From contig OX291545.1 in the NCBI GenBank assembly GCA_946406115.1, positions 26,345,153 through 26,409,152 on the forward strand: DNA of 64,000 nucleotides, written 5' to 3'. Of this stretch, positions 1 through 11,100 are shown piece by piece. A program made the position numbers and the translations under genes. Numbering within the stretch: the stretch's first letter is position 1; each line of letters starts with the position of its first letter. Below the pieces are notes generated by a model, which made no database searches, was not told where the DNA came from, and saw only the letters and a program-made list of their open reading frames with translations. Origin of the DNA: Apoda limacodes. Lineage: Eukaryota > Arthropoda > Insecta > Lepidoptera > Limacodidae.

Positions 1-3000
1 TTATCTGTGATATTCACTGTATTTTGAGACGTTCCAAACCCATAAGCAACCATCTACGTCAGATCGATGAAAGATTGGAAATAGCAAAGATTAATAAATG
101 CTTGGAACAGCTTTCAGAATGCAGTCATTCATGAGGAAATATGCTCCCCTTGATATCAACTTTCAACAGGAGTACTTAAATATTTTAGTGCTAACAATTT
201 ATCGTCTCAAGTCGATCAAGTCAAAGTACCATTAATCTATCTCTGAATTTACATTATATTCTGGGGTCGTTCTATAATCTGTGTCATATCTACATACTCA
301 TTATCACGTCTAAAAACCTTTTAATTTATTTCTTTTTATCTATTTCTTTTAATCTATATGTAAGTAATCTATTCATTACATTATCATAAAAAATCAATAA
401 AAATACCATTTGATATATTCATTGATGTCACACTATATCTACATACATACTCTGATGTCATATCACAAGTATTTTATTACTCCTAAAAACTTAACAGACC
501 TATTTTAATCCAATACAGTCTTATCATACTCATTCAATAATAAAACCATAAAATATACTTCTTCTGTCTGTCTATACTCTGATGTCACACCTAAAATACA
601 TAACTTTAATTTATTTTGGGTTTTTTAACATAGGTACTCTCAAGACTTAAAACAACCTGTCACTTTTTTTTTTACAGTTTTATGCTAATACTATCAAAGT
701 CCCGCGGCTCCGCTGGAGTGCATTTTTACCAGGTTCTTAAACTAGTGGAGATGTTACCCCCACCACACACTAAGCTTTATAACAATGAGGGTTCTGTCAA
801 CAATATGTCCAGTAGTTTTACAACACCCAGATGAAAATTTTAAACGAACACTATCGACATTTACTTCGTAATCCTCGTTATGTGGTTTCCATTTTATTTT
901 GCCAAAAAATATTTCATTTATAAATCACTCCGTTACTACTATTATAAGTCGATATTATAGTTTGTTTAAAACAGAGAGGTACGTTTTTAAACGACTCTTT
1001 ATGGATGGTTTCCCCTGCCGCTATAAAGTAAATGTTGCGTGAAAATCGAACACGAAAATAAAGTCACATTCGCTTATCTTCAAAATGAAGACGATAAATA
1101 ATTTGGAAGAGGAAATAATTACAAGATTCAGGCCTGTCCTCATTTTGACAGCTTGTAGCCTCCCTTTGTCAAATTATGAAATTCCTGTCAAGCTAATGGG
1201 TTTTCATCTTGGAAATTTAGGATGAGGACTATTAATTTTCTGTACAATTTCTTTAATGTTCATCCTTGTGTTTGGTATTTACAAAATCGTATATAAGCAT
1301 TATTTTTAGCAAGTATACCAAGCTTACATTCTATTGACCATATACTTTCAACAATTTGTCAACCTCTCCCGAGGACGCTTTAGGTTGGCTCCTAGCCAAA
1401 ATTAAACGTTCAAGCGGCAACGCCTGATTTTAGGAAAATACACTTTAATGCATTCTAAACAAATGGTATCATTTGTGGAGTGGTTAAAGAATATCGTATC
1501 GTATCTATTTCCGCAGGAATAATAGAATTGAGAGGGTTGTTTATTTCGAAAGTTACGTATCAAATTGTACTAAAAAGTTCTATGGAATTATTTCGTTTCT
1601 GACCGTCAGTCTATTCAAATGCCATTGAGTCAAGCTAATAAGCTACGAGAACTGGTCAAGTGCGAGTCGAAACTGAGCACCAACAAGTCAGTACTTTGGA
1701 GGTTTAAAAGTTTGGTTGGGTAACAGCTACAATAATATACATTCCCAAAAATGGTTTAAAATTGATTACTTTGACGACTTCTTTTGCGCATTTAATCTTT
1801 TTTTCCGATTCAGAAAAAGTCGAAAGATTATAAGTACGTTTCTATATGTTTCTTATGGTAGGATTCTATGATTTTTTTAAAATTGTGAGGATCTGGTCAT
1901 GGAATTCAGAGTTAGATTTGGAAAAGTGTTGCTTTTGTATATTTGGATAATGTTGATAATAATGTACATTTTCGTTTATCTAAAAGATGTAATGAAACCG
2001 ATTCAGTGATTTAAAGTGTTTGTAGCAAGATTTACATTCAAAACTCAAGACATATTCTACAAAAAAACAAAACTGTTCTGGGTTCTGAAAATTGTTTATG
2101 AATTAGGGTTTTTCTCATATGTAAACATTCTTGAGATAAGCTTTGTACGAAAAGGAAGATAAAAAAAGGTATCTAGTAGAGAAGCGGCGAGTGTTAACTT
2201 TGTTGTATGCGTTTAGGATTTGAACAAATTATTTTGACTAAGTCAGTATAATATCAGTTGATGTTATTCAGATAACATTATTATGTGTTATGTATTTATT
2301 GTATGTAAGTATATACCTATGGTTTGAATATGAGCTCGTCACCAACATTTATTAAACCATTGTTCTTTGTCTCACAAACAAAAGTGTCTGTCGGAATACA
2401 AAAAAAGGGAATTGGTTAATCATATCGACAGTTTTAGAACACGATGTATGACGATTTATGTCATTCGCAGTTATCAATGTGTTGATTACGATCTCCGATT
2501 GAGGAGGAAATCGATAACATATTTGATTTATCGTGCATTGATATTGCGTCCTAGATGTTATCTATGAATATTGAAATGAAACTATTTGTGCGCCAGGGCG
2601 CATACTGCCACTCTTGAGTTTTTTTTGCTATTTCCGTAAAAATGACACCCTCATTTTTATATACTAAAATTAAAAAATCAAACATTGAGCCTAATCCTTA
2701 ACACCTAATAAAAACAAAGAATTTTAATCTCCATTTATAACCAACTTAATTATTAAATTGGATATTCAAAACGCATAAATTTAAACGGAAGACGTTTATA
2801 CGACAGGTATAAAATTAGTGGGACCTTGTTTGTCTCCTGATTTAACAACTGTTTTGTTGCATTGCATATAATCTGATTCTGATCTGGTGATCTTTGAACA
2901 CCATTATCAATTTTAAAATTAGAGACTTAATTAAAAATTTGGATTCAAAGCACTAACTGTAAGAATCAATGCCTAAGTCATTTAACTAAACCAAAAAATC

Positions 3001-3141
3001 GAATATTTAGTCGATACTTAAAATGCCATCGAAAAATTAAACTTTTAACCTGTGTTTGTTTAGAGCTGAGGTTTTGGTGTAAATTTGTCAAACTGCCTTT
3101 ACATATTTGTTTGTAATACTAGCGAGTGTGTGTGTGTGTTA
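1..3141. other. AT-rich non-coding DNA upstream of the visible kinase exons
   Basis: No coding exon is recognisable on either strand. None of the N-terminal kinase motifs (glycine loop, VAIK lysine, HRD) can be read here, so the earlier kinase exons are probably further upstream and this stretch is probably intron. A weakly repeated 'CTCTGATGTCA' motif occurs near 450 and 575. A relic of the 'GGTCAAGTGCGAGTCG' interspersed family lies at 1651-1669. A short (TG)n run ends at 3140. The 66-codon open frame at 2367-2567 has no recognisable features. Confidence 0.6.
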
Positions 3142-3398
3142 TCCATACTAATATTATAAATGCAAATGTCTGTCTGTCTGTTACCTCTTGACGCTTAAAC
3201 CGCTGAACCGAGTCCCGGTGAAAGACAGGATATTATATCTCCCGATACATTCAAAAGTTCCCGTGGGAATAACTATAACCGAGCTTAAACGAACTATAGC
3301 TTTCTAGTAAACTTCATTAGTACCTATTAAGGAGTTGACGTAAGAATCCCACGCCGATAATCAAATTTACAGCGGGCAGAGCCGCTGAAAAAAGCTGC
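3142..3398 (+). mobile_element. Helitron-like non-autonomous element (decayed)
   Basis: It begins A|TCCATACTAATATTATAAA, followed by the CTGTCTGTCTG stretch, and continues with the family's 'CGCTTAAACCGCTGAACCGA', 'GTTCCCGTGGGAATAACTAT' and 'GCCGATAA' blocks before a degenerate 'AAAAGCTG' end. Better copies in this window end GGGCAAAAGCTAG|T. A TC start, a CTAG end and insertion between A and T are the Helitron pattern. The Helitron assignment is inference; the repeat family itself is clear from about ten copies here. Confidence 0.65.
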
Positions 3399-3711
3399 GT
3401 TATTCTATAATCGATTTAGTAACGTTTCAAAGCTATCCGAACGAAAACTATTTTGGCTATGGCAAAACTGGCGTTATCAAAATTGTAAAAATTAATAAAC
3501 GTGAAAACTTTTTATATCAAAACCAACATACTATTGATTATATTCCTACAGCGTTTTACGAAATTGGCACGGAATAGGTCTCTGACAATTAAAGACTTGG
3601 GCCATTTCATTTAATACGTCACGAAAATTTCCCTCATACGTAACGTAGGTGCCTAAAAGACCCCTCCTTTTAAGTAGCCTATAATACAAAATACAAAGCA
3701 AAATTATAAAA
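3399..3711. other. non-coding spacer between two Helitron-like copies
   Basis: AT-rich sequence with no supported feature. It includes 'CATTTAATACGTCACGAAAATTTCCCTCATACGTAACG' style text, split here as the blocks 'TTTAATACGTCACG' and 'AAATTTCCCTCA'. Similar blocks recur near 21886-21920, so part of it is probably an old dispersed repeat. Confidence 0.4.
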
Positions 3712-3953
3712 TCCATACTAATTTTATAAATACGAAAGTAACTCTGTCTGTTACCTACGCTACGCTTAAACCGTTGTACTGATTAAGATTAAATTTGGCA
3801 TGGAGATAGTTTGAGTCCCGAGAAAGGACATACTACTACTGCTTGGGCTACTTGAAAACGTCAAATGTTAGTCGGTTTTTTTGTAAAGTTGCTGTTGAGA
3901 TCCTACACCCATAACCGAACATTGGGCGGGTGGAACCGGCGGGCAAAAGCAAG
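3712..3953 (+). mobile_element. Helitron-like non-autonomous element
   Basis: Same family as 3142-3398. It starts A|TCCATACTAATTTTATAAA, has 'CTCTGTCTGTTACC', 'GAAAGGACATA', 'TACTTGAAAACGTCAA' and 'GGGCGGGTGGAACC', and ends GGGCAAAAGCAAG|T, one base away from the family end CTAG. It lies in the presumed intron upstream of the first visible kinase exon. Confidence 0.7.
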
Positions 3954-4189
3954 TGAAATATATTAAAAAGTTGTCAAATATGTAGATTATCCTGCTGTTG
4001 AAATAGATATCACAAATGTATTATTAACGTTTGTAGATAAGATCAACCACAGATTATAAGACTCGATTAAGTTGATCAATATCACACAATCTTCTTTATT
4101 ACAAATGTTCATTGTTCTTTTAATGTGAACGATATTTTTAAATTTTCATTAGTATGGTTTTTAGTTTATAATTGGAAGCTATTAAAACA

Positions 4190-4551
4190 AATCGGCCAAG
4201 TGCGAGTCGGACTCGCGCACGCAGGGTTTCGTACCATCTATAGAAACGGCACAAAAATCACGTTTGCTGTATGGGCCCCCCTTAAATATTTGTTTTATTT
4301 TAATTTAATTATTTATTTTTAAAGTGACCATATAACTAAATATTCTGTTAATATTTTAAGCGTCTACCTGTTGCCGTTATCAATATCGAGCAAAAACGAG
4401 CAAAAAAGTCATTTTTGTTGTATGGGAGCCCCTCTATTTTTTATTTTATATTCATTAATTTTTTTAGTATTTGTTGTTATAGCGGCAGAAATACATCTTC
4501 TGTGAAAATTTCAACTGTCCAACTACCCTTTGGGTACGGAACCCTAAAAAT
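4190..4551 (+). repeat. interspersed repeat of the 'CGGCCAAGTGCGAGTC' family
   Basis: It starts ATCGGCCAAGTGCGAGTCGG, then ACTCGCGCACGCAGGGTTTC. It carries the internal blocks 'GTTATAGCGGCAGAAATACA' and 'GTGAAAATTTCAACTGTC' and ends CCCTTTGGGTACGGAACCCTAAAAA (shown here in pieces). The near-terminal AGGGTTYCGTACC and GGTACGGAACCCT blocks are inverted with respect to each other. Related copies lie at 36011-36307 (+), 52314-52596 (-) and 24800-24954 (-, composite). No coding capacity is seen. Confidence 0.75.
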
Positions 4552-4843
4552 AGTGCGAAAACAGTCACACAGTCAGTATATGGAAACCTAATAAAAATTG
4601 ACACCTTATTTGAACTATATTTCCTTCATTTCACCTATTAGGTAGAATCGCTTCAGACACAGTAGAAATTAGGTTGCCAAAACAAAAATACGGAAAGTAT
4701 ATTCTTTGACCAAAGTGGAATTAGTAATTCTTAATGTAATTGAGTTCCACAATTCGACTTTGTATTAAGGAAAGTCGTAATTCCCTAAATAAAAAAAGAT
4801 TTAATTGTAGGTATATAAAAACGTAGACTTCTTTAAATTCCAG

Positions 4844-5136
4844 GTGTAGCAGGACAACTTACGAACACAACAAGCAAACGGAACACATTCGTGGGAACGC
4901 CCTTTTGGATGGCCCCAGAGGTGATAAAGCAATCGTGTTACGACAGCAAAGCGGACATCTGGTCACTGGGGATCACTGCCATCGAGCTTGCCAAAGGAGA
5001 ACCACCAAATTCAGAACTTCATCCCATGAGGGTCCTATTCCTTATACCCAAAAATAACCCCCCGCAGTTGACAGGGAGCTATTCAAAGCCGTTCAAAGAG
5101 TTTGTTGAGGCGTGTTTGAATAAGGACCCCGAAAAC
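4844..5136 (+). CDS. GckIII: kinase exon A: activation loop to subdomain X
   Basis: The acceptor is TAAATTCCAG|GT and the donor GAAAAC|GTACGT. The exon enters in phase 1, its first two bases completing the glycine of DFG. It encodes [20 protein letters not shown], then [15 protein letters not shown] and CLNKDPEN. The activation-loop threonine in NTFVGT and the APE motif are intact. Confidence 0.95.
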
Positions 5137-8100
5137 GTACGTAAATACTTTCATTGCTTTGATTAAGTTTTTGACAGATCCTTTTTTAGATCTTTATTAG
5201 GTATTAGATCTATAGCTCAGCCCTTGCTGAGTTTCTTGCCGGTTCTTCTCAGTACAAGGTCTCCCGCCCTAGACTTACGAACCGATGGGGTAGTGACATT
5301 CATAAGTGCTCAATTATTGTAGCCTAAACTGAATAAATCAAATTGAATTTGAATATATTGATCGCTTTAACCAAATGGTCGTACAAATAGAACAGTCGCT
5401 GTGCGGCCGTGCCGGCGTAAAAAAATATTAAACTGACTTTTATTTGACTCTCTTGGGTCTTTCCTTATGGTTCCACACGTAAAAGATACGATATGTGTGA
5501 AAATAATGTCGTTTTGAATTTTCTTTACCCGGTTGGTAATCTCATCTGTACCTAAAAAGAGTTGTTGATTCCCGAATAACTGTCTGACTAATTGATTCTA
5601 ATTTCAGAGACCTACAGCAAAGGAGTTACTGAAGTTTCAATTTATCAGAAAAGCAAAGAAGAACTCTTATCTCATGGATCTAATAGACAGGTACAAGAAA
5701 TGGAAGGCGCAAAGAAGTGAAGAGAGCGAAACTGAGTCAGAGAATTCTGATTCGTAAGTATTTCTATTGACAGCTACTAAATGTAATTATTTGTAACGGG
5801 TTTATCACGGTTTGATTAATAGAGCTCCTGATCACAGTTTTGTGCGCCATCCTCACGGGTCAACTGAGGAAGTTAAAGTGGTGTACCGAGGGTCTACCTA
5901 TTTTTAAATATTCCCATAAATGTCTGAAGCCATTTTAATTCTGGCTTAAATTAGAGATGCACGACAACATTTTTTAAATTTCAAGTTTTATTTGGGTCTC
6001 TAGAAGCACCCTACCCCCAATTCTAACCAGGATGAGATGTTATAGTATTATTTAATTTTGTTTTCCTCTTTTCACCTCTTTAATTTTGTATCTTGTTGCT
6101 AGCGAATAATCTCATGGGTTAAATAGTTTATCGTTTGGCTAATAAATTGTTAAAGATAAATGTAATGCTTAATGTATGTATATAATTAATACAGTTTAAA
6201 TTTATTCTATTTTGAAAAGCACGAACGTAACATTGAAAACAGTCGCCAAGTATTCGACTACTGAAACTAAATTCAGTCGCTCGTAATAAACTTAAAGTGA
6301 AGTGCCACTTTAGGAATGAGAATCATAGAACTACTAACTAAACTTTGCTCTTAAGTACAAGTATCTCACTACAGTGAAGTGACTACGTACTAAAAGTTGG
6401 ATTAACTCCAATAACTGCGGGGTATTGTCTGTGTCGGCATTCTGTCTAAAGGTTGTGTTTGTCGCAACTTTCAAGATAGTTTTATCAAATAGCAAGCCCC
6501 GTCAGACCGTTTTCAGTATATTATTGCGTATTTTGCAGAAAGCTATTCTTTTTCTACATGCCTTGTCGCGTGGACCGTTTGTAGCCGGTTTTTGTTTTTG
6601 TTTTATACAATCTTTCCTAAGCATTCTTTTAAAATATTTCAATTTTAATACTTTTACGGGCATTTTGATATTTTAAATCCACATTAATAAGTGCAGAAGT
6701 GTGCCTGTTTTTTGGCAATATTATATATTATAATATGTTTATTGGCTATATTATATATTACAGCCTATTATCTTCATGACTACTAAAAAAAACGTCAAGT
6801 GTAAGTCGGTTATTTTACTATAAGTTATCAAGTAGTTGTCGTAGAAATCCCATGTCGATAACCGAATTTAGCGTGGGCAGAACCGCGGGTAAAAGCTAGA
6901 GTCAACTATATAAACCTACTTACTTAAAAAAATGGAATATAAAAAAATCCCGCTGTATGGTAAACCAAACGGTGAAAAAATTGTCATTCTCTCGAAATAT
7001 CGTTAATTAGCAGCCAAGAAACAGCCGATAGTTAGAAATTTGGGAGAATATCCCCAGTAAGCAAAAAACAACGGAAAATAACCATGTTTTTCTGTCTTCT
7101 GTCGGTCTGAGGAGAGACTTTGCCTCACTGTGTGTGTTCTACCGCTTGTACAATGGGTTGTGTTCTGAGGAATTGTTCGAAATGATGCCCATGGCTACTT
7201 TCTACCATCGCACCGCTCGCCATCGGCAGGGAATTCATTCTCACACTTTAGAACCTAAATGGTCGCGTACAGTGCGGTTTCAGAGAAACTTCCTCCCGCG
7301 AACGCTTAAGTTGTGGATTGAGCTCCCTGCCAAGGTTTTCTGCAAGGACTACAGTATGGAGTTCTTCAAGAAAGAAGTTATTAGATTTCTGAAGGGTCGG
7401 CAACGCGCAAGTGATACCCCTGGTGTTGCAAGCGTCCATAGGCTACGGTGACCGCTTACCATCAGGCGGGCCGTAAGCTTGTTTGCCACCTTAGTGGTAT
7501 AAAAAAAAAAAAAAAAAGAACTTGATGATGAATTAACAGCTAAAGTGAACTTTAACTGCTGGAATGACAGGTTTTATACTGAGAACTCAAGGTTGTTTCG
7601 GAAAATAAGTAGGTCCTGAAAAGAAATATTTTCAACTGCTCTATCTTCGTTTTATTTGTTATTTTTTTATTATATTATATGTTATTTTATTATTATATTA
7701 TATTATATTTCTATAAATGTGAAGACTTAGGAGCTTGTGGCGGTTTGTTAGATGAATTTCATGAACATAATTTTTTTAACCTTCGTAATTTTGAGATGCC
7801 CAGTGACATTTGTCTATTGGAAACAATATGCGAAGTTAAACAACGTTGGGCTTGGTCACTGTCTGATTGGGTTACCGCCTAGTGGGACATTTTTCTTAGT
7901 TATTTCGTGTTTCGGAGATTTTTCGGACTATTTTATCGTAGATCCTGGCTGTTTGTGATATGGCAGTAGTCGTTAAGCCAAGTCGGAGGCCTTATGGCCG
8001 GCTTGAAATTCTAAGACCACTCGACAACGTCCGCCAACGCGTTTTAGGCCAGCGCGTAGTGGAAAGTTGTCTGTTCCCTGCAATGGGGCAAATAAAGGCG

Positions 8101-11100
8101 AAGGCGATCCGAATAGATTAACTGTATTTGTACCACAGTACCTCCAAGGCTGTAAGTATTTATTTACATATATCTGTTTTTTTCTTATTATAGAGAGGAA
8201 TGTAGTCGTGGCGAGGGTGAAGCGGACGAGCCGTGGATAATGACGGTGCGCGGCGGTGCGGGCGCGGGGCTGCGGGCTATGCCACCGCCAGCGGACGACA
8301 ACAAGCGGCGGCTTCTCGACGAAGACGGTCAGTTACTTGCTATCGGTCATTTGGGTCGTTCTCTCATCTAGGACTCTTTACCTATTCTCGCCGATTTCTT
8401 TTGTACTTTTGTATTTTGATTAAAACATTTAAAAGTAGCATTAATTAATTAATTAATTAATTTTGCCGAAAGAGGCGTCCGTTTTGATCTTATAGTTTAC
8501 AAGATAATTAATTTTGAAAACTAATTTGCCACCTAACCATCAAGCGATTATACCAGCAATGTGGCTTAGGTTTTTTTTTACTGAGTTGCAATAGTTTATG
8601 CGACAGGTGTTCATCCAGGGATGTAATAGCAGACTTAGCTTCTGCAGTCTGCAGTCCCTTTGTTCTGCCCATTGTCTTTTGTGCAGTTGTGAAGTTAGCT
8701 AAAGAGCATGGGCACAATTAGTTTGGGTCGCAAATGTTATGTGTCGGATCCTTCCTTTGCCAATTGATCTGCAGCAACATTGCCCAGATAGTCACATTGG
8801 CCTCGTATCTATTGAAAGAAAAGTTACCCGATTCTTCAGTGCAATTTTTTGCAATTCACAGTGACACTCCAGGATTTAATAATTATAAAACACGTATAAT
8901 AGTCAAGCACAAATTTAATAAAGCCTATTCAAGGAGCACAAATTGGCCCCTTAAAAATGAACACACAATGACCATTGATGGGTTTTGAAGCTGGTTTGGC
9001 CTAGGAGCTTAAACTGTAAAACAATTAAAATAAAAACACAAATAGTTAAATAGTTTTAAAAATTCCTTCTACTTTATTACAAGTACAATGACATTGAAGT
9101 AATCTATCGGATTGATGGAAAAAGGTAGATTCACTAGACTAATGATAAGTGTGTTTTTCAGTGATGCCGCCGCCAACGCTGCCGATGGTGGCTAAACAGA
9201 ACGGAGCCCTGACCGCTCGCAGCGAAGAACCGACCCTGACTGATAACCACGCGAAACCTACGCCACTTAACAATAACACTACGGACAAACAGACGGTAAG
9301 TGATGTTATAGAAATACCAAGTTTCTTTTTTACGTGCGTTTTGTGTAAATTAACAATGACTTTTAAAAGTATATAAAAGTCTCTGGAAAACGTTTGACCT
9401 GTACTGATTGGTTGGATACTTGGATTAGGAGGTAGGGTATATGTAACCATGCGGCCCAGTGAAGATTGGCAGGCCTTAAGTTACCACTTAACTATTAGAT
9501 TCAGATTAGCACCACCTATAAGGTATCTGACTTAGATTGACGACTATTGGTACACAAAAATACGTTATCAAATAAGAAGAAGTATAACAATTAGAGTGGC
9601 CAATATATTTCATATGGTTTAATGGCTCGAATTATTGATAAAAGGGGGAAGAAGGACCGAGATTTAAGACAGTGGAACAGATGCCCACTTGGTGGACTTA
9701 TAACGTGATGAGCGCTGCGAGAAACCTCTGTATGCAAACGGACTGAACTGTTTGTCTTTGAAACTAAATTTCTATTTCGTTCAGGAAGTGGTCCATTTGC
9801 CATTGAAATTATTTTTATCTCATCAATGCTTTGATTCTTTGATAACATTCAGTAAATTCAATTGTGACATAAACAAATAACCGAATATAAATTGTATTTT
9901 GATATTTCTTTGTTTCCAGACGCGGCAGACGCCGAGCGCACAGACGCCTGTAGAACAAAGGAGTGTAAAAGAAAGAGATAAGGATAGGAGCGAGAGGGAA
10001 GATAGGAAGGAACGCCCTGAGCACCAGCCTTCCAATCGCGACACCGTAGTTTATAATAATAAAACAGTAAGTTTAATGTCAAACCGCAATTTAGTAGCAT
10101 ATTAGGTATAGCAAAATAATTATTACAGACAATTTGTATGAACCACTAAGGGCGGCTCGACTGAATTACCCTCTTAGTAATATTGTGCAGCGATCCATAC
10201 ACCAGTGATTTCTATTCAATATCAGACATCGATATTATAGCTCACGATATGGAAACACTACAGTTCGGTTACCGTATAATGAGCTCTGACAGATGACAAT
10301 TCCAAGAACAATCAAATTGTATCTTGATCAATAAAATTGTTTGCGTGGAATGTAATGTTATTGTAACAACAGAATTAATTGTACCAACTATTATTAATAA
10401 TGTAATGTATTGCATAGTCATGTTTCAGTCCTGTCAGCTCCCATCATTATTATTTTTTTTTTTTTAATACCACTAAGGTGACAAACAAGCTTACGGTCCG
10501 CCTGATTACATCACAGATTCATAATTATATATGATGATGGGATTTCGTTTGAATTCAGATTCTTTTCTAAACTCTAAATTAACTCAGACCTCAGTTAAAA
10601 TTTCTTTAACCAGTTAGTATTGAATTTAGATTCTTGTCTGAAGTATCGCTCAAGCGACATTCAATCTAGGATTTGACGGACCAGACCATTAATCCTACTA
10701 ATATTATAAATGTGAAAGTTTGTAAGTTTGTTCGTTTGTTACTGAATCACGCCGCAACGGAGCATACCATTGAGCTGAAATTGGTACAGAGATAGTTGAA
10801 GAGATGGAGAAGGGAATAGAATTTTTATCCCGGAAAAAATCAAATGTTCCCGTGGGTTAAACTATAACCGGATTACACCCGAATGAACTATAGCTACAGA
10901 TTTAGCTTACTATAGCGAACTTTTTAGTATTATCAAGGTGTTAGGTATTCGAAATCTCACGCCGGTAACAAAATTTAGGGTTGGCTGAGCCACTGGAAAA
11001 AGCTGGAGATAGCCATTAAGCCTTAACATATATATTTATTAATTTATTTACTAAACACTTTTTGTACGCAGTTGTATGACAAGAAATCAAATCACACTTA

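Noticed and set aside
4125..4322. 65-codon plus-strand frame before the first kinase exon
   Set aside because: It lies on the dispersed repeat 4190-4551; the peptide pieces come from the repeat sequence.
8233..8448. Plus-strand 71-codon frame over kinase exon C
   Set aside because: It is an out-of-frame shadow of exon 8194-8327 running into the intron.
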